Positions 10,863-21,000 of a stretch of 64,000 nucleotides of DNA are shown here, in pieces; positions within the stretch are counted from its first letter, which is position 1; every line of letters starts with the position of its first letter. The notes under the pieces are model-generated. The model did no database searches, was not told the DNA's origin, and was given only the letters and a program-made list of their open reading frames with translations. The stretch comes from an uncultured Dokdonia sp. (lineage in GTDB: Bacteria; Bacteroidota; Bacteroidia; Flavobacteriales; Flavobacteriaceae): assembly GCA_947503305.1 (NCBI GenBank), contig CANNDF010000003.1:372001-436000 (forward strand), in the 5' to 3' direction. The position numbers and the translations under genes are program-made.

Positions 10863-11030
10863 ATGGCCTCTACTTCTAAACACCTATCTTTAAAAGATTA
10901 TATGCAACGTAAGTATATGCGCCTTATTGAAGAGGCATATAATATACGATATACAGATTCTGGAATGAGCGATGTACTTACATATGAGGCACTTAAACTG
11001 GACCAGAAATTAAAATTCTTACAACTGTAA
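10863..11030 (+). CDS. Small helical protein, 55 residues
   Basis: A short open frame opens at an ATG and encodes 55 residues. The central stretch YMQRKYMRLIEEAYNIRYTD is followed by a second helix, EALKLDQKLKFLQL. The helical hairpin layout resembles the small Lacal_2735-type proteins common in Flavobacteriia and, more loosely, Spo0E-like hairpins. It fills an otherwise empty 400-bp interval. No function is known, and it could be a chance frame, although the start and the amphipathic pattern argue for a real gene. Confidence 0.5.
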   Translation: MASTSKHLSLKDYMQRKYMRLIEEAYNIRYTDSGMSDVLTYEALKLDQKLKFLQL

Positions 11031-11129
11031 CATAATAAAAAAAGCTATCTAATTTATATTTAAGCACTTAATTGTATATGTGACAATTAAGCTTTAATTT
11101 TATGATTATAAATTAAATTCGAAATAATT

Positions 11130-12068
11130 ATGAAAAAAAACTACCTATTAGGTTTAGCACTATTGTTTGCTATAACCATGAATTCACAAATCATTGATGA
11201 TGATTTAGAATCCTATGATCTAGGACAAATCGGAGCTGCAAATACAGATGTTTGGTCAGTTTGGTCTGGTACCCCTACAGATGCTACTGCAGAAGATCTT
11301 ACTATTTCTGATGTTACTACTGCCTCTGGAGATAGATCTGGATTCTTAGGAGCTGGTCCTGGACCACAAGATGTAATGTTACTTCTAGGGAATCAAACTA
11401 GTGGTACATACACCCTGCAATTTAATATGTTTATTCCTACTGGAAAAACGGGTTATTTTAATATCCAAGGCGAAACCGAAAACGGTGGTGCTGGTGATGG
11501 AGGAATGGGCGTATTTAATTCTTTCAATATTGTATTTAATAACACGCAAAGTGCTTCTGGTGCTCCAGGAACTGCAGGGTTTTATCCTACCGTAACTGAT
11601 AATGAAGCTACTGTTTCATGGTCTTACCCAGAAAATGAATGGTTTGAAGTATTAATATTTTTTGATGTAGACTTACTAGAATTTTCTATGACGGTAGCAG
11701 GAAACGAGATTGAAACTCAATTTTTTAGTGCAGATGGTACACTGGGTGCTATTGACTTTTTTGCCATAGACGCAAACAATGAGTTTTTTATTGACGATGT
11801 ACTATTTGTAGAAGGCACATTATCTACTCCAGAATTTTCTGAAGATACCATAAGTGCTTATCCAAACCCAGTTGTAGATGTATTAAACATCAACACAAGA
11901 ACAAATGTTTCTACTATTGAAATATTTGATACTCTAGGAAAACGTGTTGCATTATCAAATCCTAATAGTATCTCTCCATCTATGGATATGAGTACTTTAA
12001 AATCAGGAATCTATTTTGTAACGATAACTGCTGAAGATTCTTCTCAGACGATTAAGGTTATAAAATAA
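11130..12068 (+). CDS. Secreted protein with T9SS type A sorting domain
   Basis: The 312-residue protein has a signal peptide (MKKNYLLGLALLFAITMNSQ) and a C-terminal type A sorting domain of about 75 residues. That domain has AYPNPVVDVLNI, then IEIFDTLGKRV and the ending GIYFVTITAEDSSQTIKVIK. Such tails send proteins through the type IX secretion system to the cell surface. The middle (about residues 20-230) is acidic and beta-rich and looks like a concanavalin-type jelly roll, but I cannot identify the ligand. It converges with the BtuF-like gene across a shared terminator. Confidence 0.85.
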   Translation: MKKNYLLGLALLFAITMNSQIIDDDLESYDLGQIGAANTDVWSVWSGTPTDATAEDLTISDVTTASGDRSGFLGAGPGPQDVMLLLGNQTSGTYTLQFNMFIPTGKTGYFNIQGETENGGAGDGGMGVFNSFNIVFNNTQSASGAPGTAGFYPTVTDNEATVSWSYPENEWFEVLIFFDVDLLEFSMTVAGNEIETQFFSADGTLGAIDFFAIDANNEFFIDDVLFVEGTLSTPEFSEDTISAYPNPVVDVLNINTRTNVSTIEIFDTLGKRVALSNPNSISPSMDMSTLKSGIYFVTITAEDSSQTIKVIK

Positions 12069-12095
12069 GGTAATAAAAAACCTATTAAACTTTTT

Positions 12096-12134
12096 AAAGA
12101 GGTTGTTTTAATAAATAATTAAAGCAACCTCTTT
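12096..12134. terminator. Bidirectional terminator between convergent genes
   Basis: AAAGAGGTTG (12096-12105) pairs with CAACCTCTTT (12125-12134), and the inner T- and A-rich bases extend the stem. T runs follow on both strands. The right arm lies within the last codons of the minus-strand gene. Confidence 0.7.
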
Positions 12135-12904
12135 TTTAATGCAGTAAAGTAATCAAAAGCTTTTAAGACCCTACTTCCATACCAAGAAAAATATTCTCCA
12201 TCTACTAGAATCACTTTTGCATCCGTATATTTTTCTAATTCTTTAATATGTTTTTCTTTAAATGGGAATGGTTCTGAAGAAAGAAAAATATAATCTAATT
12301 CTTTAAGTTGATCAAGACTTATTTCTGGATATCTTTTAGTAGTACTGAATGTATTCTCAAATCCACATAGAGTAAGTAAATGATCTATAAAAGTACCTCC
12401 ACCTGCTACCATCCATGGATTACGCCATATAAAATAAGCGACCTTATAGGTAGGAGTATCTAACACTAATTCTGTAAAACTATATAAAGAACTCTTTATT
12501 CTATTTGTTAAAGATCTCGCAGTATTAGTACAATTAAAGATGACTCCGTACTGATAAATAAGTTCTAAATTATCATCAATAAATGTAATATCTGATACAT
12601 GGACAGGAGCAATTTCTGATAGTTTGACAACCATTTCTTCTGTATTTTCTTCTTTATTACAGAGTATAATGTCTGGTTGTAATTTCTGTATTTTATCTAA
12701 GTGAACTTGTTTTGTACCTCCTACCACTTCTTTTTCATCTATTAAATCTGAAGGGTGTACACAAAATTTTGTAATGCCTACTATATGATCTCGTAAACCT
12801 AAATCAACCAATAATTCTGTTTGGCTTGGTACTAATGATATAATTCGTTTTGGGGAATGGGTTATAGCTATACTTCTTCCTAGTTGATCTAGATAGTTTG
12901 CCAT
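12119..12904 (-). CDS. Helical-backbone metal receptor (BtuF/FhuD-like), no signal peptide
   Basis: The 261-residue protein has the type III substrate-binding fold of cobalamin and siderophore binding proteins: RIISLVPSQTELLVDLGL, the mid-chain LDKIQKLQPDIILCNK, and later WRNPWMVAGGGTFIDHLL. These proteins normally sit in the periplasm and feed an ABC importer. Here the N terminus (MANYLDQLGRSIAI) is polar with no signal peptide, and no ABC transporter genes are beside it. It is the last gene of prfA-pyrF, 11 bp after pyrF. It may bind a corrinoid or metal complex in the cytoplasm; that is inference. Confidence 0.75.
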   Translation of the reverse strand: MANYLDQLGRSIAITHSPKRIISLVPSQTELLVDLGLRDHIVGITKFCVHPSDLIDEKEVVGGTKQVHLDKIQKLQPDIILCNKEENTEEMVVKLSEIAPVHVSDITFIDDNLELIYQYGVIFNCTNTARSLTNRIKSSLYSFTELVLDTPTYKVAYFIWRNPWMVAGGGTFIDHLLTLCGFENTFSTTKRYPEISLDQLKELDYIFLSSEPFPFKEKHIKELEKYTDAKVILVDGEYFSWYGSRVLKAFDYFTALKKRLL

Positions 12905-12915
12905 AGATATCTATT

Positions 12916-13734
12916 TTATACTTTACCTAATATAGCTTGCATAGCATGTTGCATTTCTTGGGCAACTCCCCTGGCAGCACTGGCAAAATCTTCTCTCTGA
13001 GATTTATAAATGATACCCCTAGAAGAGTTGATAAGTAGCCCTATATCCTTAGTCATTCCGTATGTACATACTTCGTCTAGACTGCCTCCCTGAGCGCCTA
13101 CTCCAGGAACAAGTAAAAAAGCTTCTGGAATAATAGTACGTATTTCTGTAAGATATGTTGCTTTAGTAGCTCCTACTACATACATTAATTGATCACTTCC
13201 TTCATAGCTTTTAGACGTTTCTAATACGTGTTTATATAACTCTTTATCATCTATTTTTTGAGTTTGAAAATCAAAAGCTCCCTTATTAGATGTTAATGCT
13301 AGTAATATAGTATGTTTATCTTCAAAAGCCAGAAAAGGCTCTACTGAGTCTTTTCCCATATATGGAGCAACGGTCACACTATCAAAGTTTAAATCTTCAA
13401 AAAACGCTTTTGCATACCGAGTAGAGGTATTACCTATATCACCTCTTTTAGCATCAGCAATTGTAAATTGTTCTGGATAATTATCGTTAAGGTAATTGAT
13501 TGTTTTTTCCAATGCCATCCATCCTTTTAACCCATAAGCTTCATAAAAAGCAATATTAGGTTTATACCCTACACATAAATCATGAGTCGCATCAATAATT
13601 GCTTTATTAAATGCAAAAATCGGGTCTTCTTCATCTAATAAATGGCGAGGTATTTTATCCAGATCTGTATCTAATCCTACGACTAGAAAAGATTGCTTTT
13701 TGCGAATTTGTGCTATTAATTCCTGAGTAGTCAT
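12916..13734 (-). CDS. pyrF: Orotidine 5'-phosphate decarboxylase, long form
   Basis: PyrF removes CO2 from OMP to give UMP, the last step of de novo pyrimidine synthesis. The catalytic signature D-x-K-x-x-D is visible as [11 protein letters not shown] (Asp94, Lys96, Asp99). Phosphate-binding features follow late in the barrel ([11 protein letters not shown]). At 272 residues it belongs to the longer bacterial type 2 group. It sits between prfA (25 bp gap) and the BtuF-like gene, probably in one transcript. Confidence 0.95.
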   Translation of the reverse strand: MTTQELIAQIRKKQSFLVVGLDTDLDKIPRHLLDEEDPIFAFNKAIIDATHDLCVGYKPNIAFYEAYGLKGWMALEKTINYLNDNYPEQFTIADAKRGDIGNTSTRYAKAFFEDLNFDSVTVAPYMGKDSVEPFLAFEDKHTILLALTSNKGAFDFQTQKIDDKELYKHVLETSKSYEGSDQLMYVVGATKATYLTEIRTIIPEAFLLVPGVGAQGGSLDEVCTYGMTKDIGLLINSSRGIIYKSQREDFASAARGVAQEMQHAMQAILGKV

Positions 13735-13759
13735 TATATCTTCAAGGGTTCAACTTTGT

Positions 13760-14839
13760 TTATAACTCTCCTTCGTTAGCTTTAAGTTTCTCAGTATTTT
13801 CTACCAATTGTAATTCGTCAAGAATCTTCTGTATATCTCCATTTACAATATTTTGAAGATCATACAATGTTAATCCTATACGATGATCAGTAACACGGCC
13901 TTGAGGATAGTTATAGGTTCTAATCTTTGCACTACGATCTCCACTACTTACTTGCGAATTACGCTTTGCAGCATCTTCTTCTTGTTTTTTGGCAAGTTCC
14001 TGATCGTATAAACGAGAACGAAGTACTTTAAACGCTTTTTCTTTATTCTTATGTTGTGACTTTTGATCTTGACATTGTGCTACCAATCCGGTAGGAACGT
14101 GTGTTAATCGTACTGCAGAATAGGTTGTATTTACAGACTGACCTCCAGGTCCAGAAGAACAAAAGAAATCAATACGCACATCTTTAGGATCTATTTGAAC
14201 ATCAAATTCTTCGGCTTCTGGTAATACCATTACTGTAGCTGCACTGGTATGTACCCGTCCTTGCGTTTCTGTCTGAGGGACACGTTGTACACGATGAACA
14301 CCCGCTTCAAACTTAAGAGTCCCATATACATCTTCTCCTGTAATCTCAAATTGGATTTCTTTAAAACCTCCAGAAGTCCCTTCAGAAAAATCTACTGTAC
14401 TATGACTCCATCCCTGCTTACCATCAACATACTTCGTATACATCCTATATAAGTCTCCTGCAAAAATACTTGCTTCATCTCCTCCAGTTCCTGCTCTTAT
14501 TTCTACAACTACATTCTTGGCATCTTCAGGATCTTTAGGAATAAGCATCATTCTAATTTTTTCCTCAAGCTCTGGAATTGCATTCTTTGCTTCGTCTAGC
14601 TGCATCTTTGCCATTTCAACCATTTCTTCATCACTACCATCAGAAATAATCTCTTCTGCCTCTTCAAGATTGTTTGTATACTCTATATACAAAGCCCGTT
14701 CATCCATTAAAGCTTTAAGATCTTTATACTCTTTATTGAGCTGTACATATCGTTTTTGATCTGTGATTATATCAGGTTGAATGATTAAATCACTGACTTC
14801 ATCAAAACGTTGTTTTACTATTTGGAGTTTTTCTAGCAT
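13760..14839 (-). CDS. prfA: Peptide chain release factor 1
   Basis: RF1 reads UAA and UAG stop codons and triggers peptide release. The GGQ catalytic loop is seen as [18 protein letters not shown] (Gly232-Gln234). The stop-codon reading tripeptide is PQT (residues 188-190), in place of the PAT found in Escherichia coli, followed by [11 protein letters not shown]. Its 359 residues are the normal length. It opens the operon with pyrF. The RF2 partner, with its programmed frameshift, is also in this window. Confidence 0.97.
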   Translation of the reverse strand: MLEKLQIVKQRFDEVSDLIIQPDIITDQKRYVQLNKEYKDLKALMDERALYIEYTNNLEEAEEIISDGSDEEMVEMAKMQLDEAKNAIPELEEKIRMMLIPKDPEDAKNVVVEIRAGTGGDEASIFAGDLYRMYTKYVDGKQGWSHSTVDFSEGTSGGFKEIQFEITGEDVYGTLKFEAGVHRVQRVPQTETQGRVHTSAATVMVLPEAEEFDVQIDPKDVRIDFFCSSGPGGQSVNTTYSAVRLTHVPTGLVAQCQDQKSQHKNKEKAFKVLRSRLYDQELAKKQEEDAAKRNSQVSSGDRSAKIRTYNYPQGRVTDHRIGLTLYDLQNIVNGDIQKILDELQLVENTEKLKANEGEL

Positions 14840-14990
14840 TTTCTATCTATAACTGGGAGGCGAATTTACGATTTTCCATCGATATTATCTTCGCCCCTAT
14901 ATCATTTGTTATCACCCTTCTATTTAATTTGTTGTAATTTTGGCTCATTTAGTATGACTACCCATTTATAGATAAGTACAAGGGAATAAT

Positions 14991-15476
14991 ATGATTAAAA
15001 AAGTAGGATTTGGAGGAGGTTGCCATTGGTGCACAGAAGCTGTTTTCCAAACTATAAAAGGTGTTACTCGCGTAGAGCAAGGATATATTGCTTATATAGA
15101 TGAGTATATTGATTTTTCAGAAGGCGTCATCGTTCATTTTGACACATCAAAAGTATCTTTAGAACAACTTATCCAAATTCATATAAACACACATCAATCT
15201 ACAAGTAATCATAGTTTTAGAAGTAAATATCGATCTGCTATGTATTGGTTTGAAAAAGAGCAGAAATACGCTTTCGCGAAAGCAATACAAACCCTACAAT
15301 CCCATTTTGAAAATCCTATAATTACAAAAGCACTACCCTTTGGAGCATTTAAAGCTAGCCGAGAATCCATACAGGACTATTTTAAAAAAAATCCAGATGC
15401 CCCTTTTTGTACACGGTATATTAATCCTAAGTTAGAAAAACTACAAAAAGAATATACAGATTGGGTTAAGGAGTAA
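14991..15476 (+). CDS. msrA: Peptide-methionine (S)-S-oxide reductase
   Basis: MsrA repairs oxidised methionine. The active-site motif appears as GGGCHWCTEAVF with the catalytic Cys11 (the family form is GCFWCxE), followed by GVTRVEQGY and the HINTHQSTSN segment. The 161-residue length is typical. The window palindrome at 15270 lies inside and encodes AFAKA in a surface-type helix. The last 11 bp overlap the end of the convergent retropepsin-like gene. Confidence 0.88.
   Translation: MIKKVGFGGGCHWCTEAVFQTIKGVTRVEQGYIAYIDEYIDFSEGVIVHFDTSKVSLEQLIQIHINTHQSTSNHSFRSKYRSAMYWFEKEQKYAFAKAIQTLQSHFENPIITKALPFGAFKASRESIQDYFKKNPDAPFCTRYINPKLEKLQKEYTDWVKE
15270..15283. repeat. Window palindrome GCTTTCGCGAAAGC
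   Basis: Perfect copy in msrA, read AFAKA. Confidence 0.9.
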
Positions 15477-16590
15477 TAAACACTTGTTTTTTCTCAATGG
15501 TAATACGCTTCCCATTTGCAAATACAAATTCAAAATCTTTGCCTTCGTTACTTATCTGTTTTTGATAAGTATTGAGAGTACAGAAATCTGTAAATATATT
15601 TCCGTTAAAACTCTTAATTTCATCCCCTTGTCGTATCCCAAGGTCCCAGGCTTCACTCCCTTCTCTTATTTGTACCACATACATTTTTTTATCTTTTACG
15701 ACAGCTGCACAATCATAATTCCAGGAATCGCTTTTAATAATTGCATCTGAAACGTATAGCTTGTCATTACTCAAACTTAGAAACAAACGTTTGTCTTTCC
15801 ATAAACTATTTCCGATTTTAGTACTTTGATTTCCATAATCTATCGCTGGAAAAAGAGTAACACTCCCGGATTGTACTTCAGGTAACTGTACGGCTGTATT
15901 ATATGTTTTGGTAAGTGTTCCATTTACATCATAAAAACCACTGTAAAATACAGCTTTAGGATATTGGTCTATACTCAACAAGGTATATGCAGTTTTATTT
16001 ATATCTGAATCCTTGGCACCCGTATCCAGGAGAAATTTGATCTTCTTTCCATTCATTTCCATAAAAACAGATGGACGATTATTACTAAAATCAAAATCTA
16101 ATTCATGCATTTCTTTTACGCCATCTGGATAGAAATCCGGAGGAGACATAATAAGCACTTTCTTCTCAAAGTCTATGGTCCAATTAAAGTGCTGTGTAAT
16201 ATCAACACCTAATACTCCATCTATATTATAACATGAAAAGATATCGCTATCCTGTGCTTTTAATATTCTGTGTCTGGTGATTTTTTTACTCCCTAATTGA
16301 ATGGTACCACTTTTATAATACCGCATCTTTGTTTTAGAACCATTAGAAGAATTTACATTCACTGTTTTTGAAGTACGTTTTAAGTCATCTGCCACCCAAG
16401 AAAACCCAACGGTAGTCTGAGCTCCTGTATCAAAAGCAAATTGTTTTTCTACGCCATTAAAGTGTATAGGAATTGTAATAATTCCAAGATCGTTTCTAAA
16501 AGGGATAGTATCTTGATATACCGTAGGCTTTTGAGCTTGTAGTATAAGGGTGATACAACAGAAGATTAAAAGAACGATGACTTTTTTCAT
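15466..16590 (-). CDS. Secreted retropepsin-like aspartyl protease with PDZ domain
   Basis: After a signal peptide (residues 1-19, ending LQAQ) this 374-residue protein has two retropepsin-like halves. FDTGAQTTVGFSW near residue 53 and FLLDTGAKDSDIN near 185 give two D-T-G motifs. A C-terminal PDZ domain follows, seen in GSEAWDLGIRQGDEIKSFNG. The pattern matches the aspartyl protease/PDZ family of Bacteroidota, which probably acts in the periplasm or at the cell surface. It overlaps msrA tail to tail by 11 bp. Confidence 0.82.
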   Translation of the reverse strand: MKKVIVLLIFCCITLILQAQKPTVYQDTIPFRNDLGIITIPIHFNGVEKQFAFDTGAQTTVGFSWVADDLKRTSKTVNVNSSNGSKTKMRYYKSGTIQLGSKKITRHRILKAQDSDIFSCYNIDGVLGVDITQHFNWTIDFEKKVLIMSPPDFYPDGVKEMHELDFDFSNNRPSVFMEMNGKKIKFLLDTGAKDSDINKTAYTLLSIDQYPKAVFYSGFYDVNGTLTKTYNTAVQLPEVQSGSVTLFPAIDYGNQSTKIGNSLWKDKRLFLSLSNDKLYVSDAIIKSDSWNYDCAAVVKDKKMYVVQIREGSEAWDLGIRQGDEIKSFNGNIFTDFCTLNTYQKQISNEGKDFEFVFANGKRITIEKKQVFITP

Positions 16591-16653
16591 AACTATTTAG
16601 AAGATTATATTAAATAGACAAAAAAAGGATATAACTGTTACAATTAGCAAGTA

Positions 16654-17835
16654 CTAATATTCAAATGTCCCTTTATCACTCGTAATCGTTAATTTCTTTC
16701 CATCTTTGCTTGTTTCTACCCTACCTATGATCTGTGCAGGCACATCAAAAGACTCAGAAATAGTTATTAATTCTTTTGCAATTTTTTCATCACAATAGAT
16801 TTCCATACGATGTCCCATATTAAACACCTGATACATTTCTTTCCAATCGGTTCCACTCTCTTTTTGTATAAGATCAAATAATGGCGGAATTTCAAAAAGG
16901 TTATCTTTTATAATGTGAAGATCATCTACAAAATGCAAGATTTTTGTTTGTGCTCCTCCACTACAATGCACCATTCCATGAATATCTGTAGCATCGTATT
17001 TGGAAAGAATTTCTTTAATAATAGGCGCATACGTTCGTGTAGGTGAAAGCACTAATTTCCCAGCATCTAAAGGACTGTTTTCAACAGCATCGGTTAGTTT
17101 TTTTGAACCACTATAGACTAAGTCATTAGGAACAGCAGCATCAAAACTCTCTGGAAATTTATCGGCGAGGTATTTATGAAATACATCATGCCTTGCAGAG
17201 GTCAATCCGTTGCTCCCCATCCCTCCGTTATATTCTTTCTCATAAGTCGCTTGTCCAAAAGAGGCCAGACCTACAATAACATTTCCGGGTTTAATATTTG
17301 CATTATCGATTACCTCACTACGCTTCATACGAGCGGTCACTGTAGAATCTACAATAATAGTACGTACAAGATCTCCTACATCTGCCGTCTCACCTCCTGT
17401 AGAATGAATTTCTACTCCAAAATCTTTTAGATCCTTAAGAAGCTCTTCTGTACCATTAATGATTGCAGAAATAACCTCCCCAGGAATTACATTTTTATTA
17501 CGGCCTATTGTAGATGAGAGCATTATTTTATCTGTAGCCCCTACACATAGCAAATCATCTACATTCATAATAAGGGCATCTTGGGCAATTCCTTTCCAAA
17601 CAGATATATCTCCCGTTTCTTTCCAATACATATAGGCTAGTGCAGACTTTGTGCCTGCACCATCTGCATGCATTACAAGACAATAATCATCATCTCCAGT
17701 CAAAGCATCAGGTACAATTTTACAAAAGGCCTTAGGAAATAACCCCTTATCTACATTTTTAATTGCATTATGTACATCTTCTTTCCCTGCAGAAACTCCT
17801 CTTTGGGCATATCGTTTTGAAATATCTTGGCTCAT
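16654..17835 (-). CDS. purM: Phosphoribosylformylglycinamidine cyclo-ligase (AIR synthetase)
   Basis: PurM closes the imidazole ring in purine synthesis, forming AIR from FGAM and ATP. The 393-residue sequence shows the PurM signatures YAQRGVSAGKEDV, HADGAGTKSALAY, GGETADVGDLVRT and, near the C terminus, GHRMEIYCDE. Bacteroidota PurM proteins are longer than the roughly 345 residues of Escherichia coli. A TATTTTTG element at 17853-17860 on the minus strand lies 18 bp before the start and probably belongs to its promoter. The purine gene purA is elsewhere in the window. Confidence 0.93.
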   Translation of the reverse strand: MSQDISKRYAQRGVSAGKEDVHNAIKNVDKGLFPKAFCKIVPDALTGDDDYCLVMHADGAGTKSALAYMYWKETGDISVWKGIAQDALIMNVDDLLCVGATDKIMLSSTIGRNKNVIPGEVISAIINGTEELLKDLKDFGVEIHSTGGETADVGDLVRTIIVDSTVTARMKRSEVIDNANIKPGNVIVGLASFGQATYEKEYNGGMGSNGLTSARHDVFHKYLADKFPESFDAAVPNDLVYSGSKKLTDAVENSPLDAGKLVLSPTRTYAPIIKEILSKYDATDIHGMVHCSGGAQTKILHFVDDLHIIKDNLFEIPPLFDLIQKESGTDWKEMYQVFNMGHRMEIYCDEKIAKELITISESFDVPAQIIGRVETSKDGKKLTITSDKGTFEY

Positions 17836-17888
17836 ACTATATAATCAAGTCACAAAAATAGTCATATTTAAAGGATTATAAAGGGTAC

Positions 17889-17902
17889 GTTTTCGCGAAA
17901 GC
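17889..17902. repeat. Window palindrome, 1 mismatch, intergenic
   Basis: GTTTTCGCGAAAGC between purM and the MACPF gene. Flanks GGTAC and ATACC extend the dyad. Confidence 0.8.
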
Positions 17903-18078
17903 ATACCAATCATTAACCATGTATATTGAGAGATTTTTCTGACTTTTTAATACTCTGATTTACAGTTTAAACCAGAGAAGAGTATCTATATCTATAGCTA
18001 TTTTTTCTTAACAAGATTTTACTTAATTTCACAGTATAGCTATTAGAACATCCCCCGCTAGAACGATAAAAAAGTACT

Positions 18079-21000
18079 TTGAAGACATTAAAGTTTTTAA
18101 GTGTGTTATTATATGCCTATTGTTTTCTCATATCAATAGAAAGTAATGCACAATCATCTGCTAGTAATAACATAGGATTTTCGGATTCTATGTTATCAAA
18201 AAATGATGTCCTAGGGCATGGATTTGACATACGTACCATTGATCCTCTTAATTGGAGTGCTTCATCTATTGGAGAAGTTTTTATAGCACCTAAAATCACA
18301 AGAGATAAAAAAACAATCTCATCTCCAGAAAGCTATCATTTTGTGACAAACACGTATGAGTTTGAAAAAGAAGTATTAAAAAGCGATTCAATAAACAGAC
18401 CATTAAGAGCTACAAATAGTAAAGCATATTTTAAACCATTTGGAGAAACCGCAAACTCAAATGTGCTAATGGTTTATACTCAAAAAAAAGTAATCACCGA
18501 AAGTGCTAAGTTCAACCCTATACAATCTCAGTTGGATATATCACTTATAGAAGATTTTAAACGATTAGGTCGGGATATTACACCTGCAGGATTTATTTCT
18601 CGTCATGGGACACATGTTGCGCAAGAAGTATCTTATGGAGGTCTATTTGTTTTAAGAAACTCTATTTCAAAAAATGACTTTATATATTCTCCATATACAA
18701 AAGACATATTTACAGATAAGCTTAAGGTTGAAATTAAAAATATACAAACAGAAGGTCCTAAAGAAGATCCCTATATACATACAAAAACTGGTGCGTTATA
18801 TACAGTAGGAGGACAAACCGAGTTGCCATGGTTTACACTTTGGGAAAATACAGTAAACACTAATAACCAAATACCCATAGATATAGAACTTACACCTATT
18901 GTAGATGTTTTAAGAGCTTTATCATTACCAGATATAGAAAACAAAATTGAAAAGCTAAATGTACTGGATAGTATTACACAAATAGCTACTCAAAGTGCTC
19001 GTTCGCAAATAAGTTCAGGTACAAAAAGTCATTTTTTTAAGAAATACTCTTTACGATTTAAACAAGAGATAGTCGACATCGTAAAAAAAAGTATGGGACC
19101 TGTAAAAACAAGTAGTAATGATTATACAGGGGATATTTTTTTTGGTGGTTTTTCAAAAGATGAAGCATTATTAAATACCAAACCTCTTATTGAAAGAGGT
19201 GGGTTACGACTGGAAACATTAATTACTGATGAATTAGTACGGTTAGATAAAAATGTAATTGTTACCATTAAACCCGACGATATCGAATATGGGTATATGA
19301 GTGTATGGGATGACACTAAGAAACTTTTTAAAAGTAAGGATCGTAAACGCTTACGAGTTGCTGGGTCTGAAGAAGCAAAAACATATTATAAAGATGCCCT
19401 TCTAAAGAATGTTCAAAAAACAGTCACAATTACTTCTGTAGATGATCATATCTACGAAGTTACCTATACAATGGAATTGGTAAAAGAAACGGACCTTCTT
19501 AAAAACTTAAATACAACCTATAACTATGCCTTAGATAGTGAGCTCGTAGCTGCTGCTGCTACAGGAGATATAGAAAAGCTTACACTACTCTTTGCAAGAA
19601 ACGCAAATACTAGAAATGATGGAGTAATACGATCCATAATAACAAATAAGCAATCGCCTAATGTGCTCAACTTTGTTCTAGATAATGGAATCATCCCAAC
19701 CACAAATGATCTTGACTTAGCCTTTGAGCGCGACTATTTTAATAGGGATTATGCATTGATACTTCTAGAGACAGGTGCAAGACCAAAGAATAATATGATC
19801 TATAAAGCAGTAGCTTATAGAGATGCTCCTACAATCTATGCATTGTTTAGAGAAGGGGCAGAACCTCGAAACAACGATCTTGCTTTTGCCCTTAGAATGA
19901 ACTACTACCCAACGGTTAAAGCCCTTATGGGAGAAGATTACGAATCATTTGAAGCAGGAAAAAATGAACTTTTACTCGCTGCAGAAAATAACGATGCAGA
20001 GCTCGCTCAAAAATTTATTGAATTAGGGGCGACTGCAGATGCCTATATTCTCTCTCAAGCTATATCTCATGATAATGAGACACTAAAAAATGTAATTATT
20101 CCTGTAACCGAAGCTAGTAGTGAATCTTTAAAAGTAGCCGCATCGATAAACGACACAAATCTTTTTAAATATTTTATTGATAAAGATGCAACTCTTGAAG
20201 AAGATACGGTATCAGAAATAACTATAGATAATAATAATACAACAATACTTGATCTTGCCTTAAAAAATGGTGGTAATGCTCAAAAAGCAATTACCTATGC
20301 AATCAAAAAACAAAATAAGCCAGCAATTGTAACTTCATTAAAGAATAAAGCAAATCCGGATGTCGTATTTGATTATGCTGTTAAAAAAAATGACATCACT
20401 CTCTTTGAAGATGCATTGGTAACATATAATGGAGATCCAGAAAAAGCATTACAAACAGCTGTAGAGAAAGATAAATTGGCATTTGCAGAACTTATACTTT
20501 CAAATAAGGATATGAAGGTAAACCCAAATAAAGCTATTGACTTTGCTGTAGAAAATGAAAATTTAACAATGGTGGAGTTATTAGTAAATAATGAAGGAGA
20601 TCCTAATATAGGAATTGAAAGAGCTGTTACAAAAGAGAATATCCCTATAGTACAATACTTAATATCCAAAGGCGCAGAAACCATAGATCCTTCCCTTATT
20701 AAAAGCGCCGTAAAAAATGAAAATCTTGAGTTATCAAAAGTACTCATAGAAGAAGGAGAAGCAAATGCAAATAATGCTATTGTAAGTGCTACAGAAACCG
20801 CAAATGTTGATATTACATCTTATCTACTTGACAAAGGAGCTACAGCAGACCAAGCGCTTAAGAGTGCCATGGAAACAAAAAATGAAGAAATTATTTTAAC
20901 CTTAATGAAAAATCTAGAGGCCCCGCTACATAATAACGCTCTTTCTACTGCTGCCAGAAAAGGAAATAAAAGAGTTATACAGTATTTAATTTCAGAAAAA

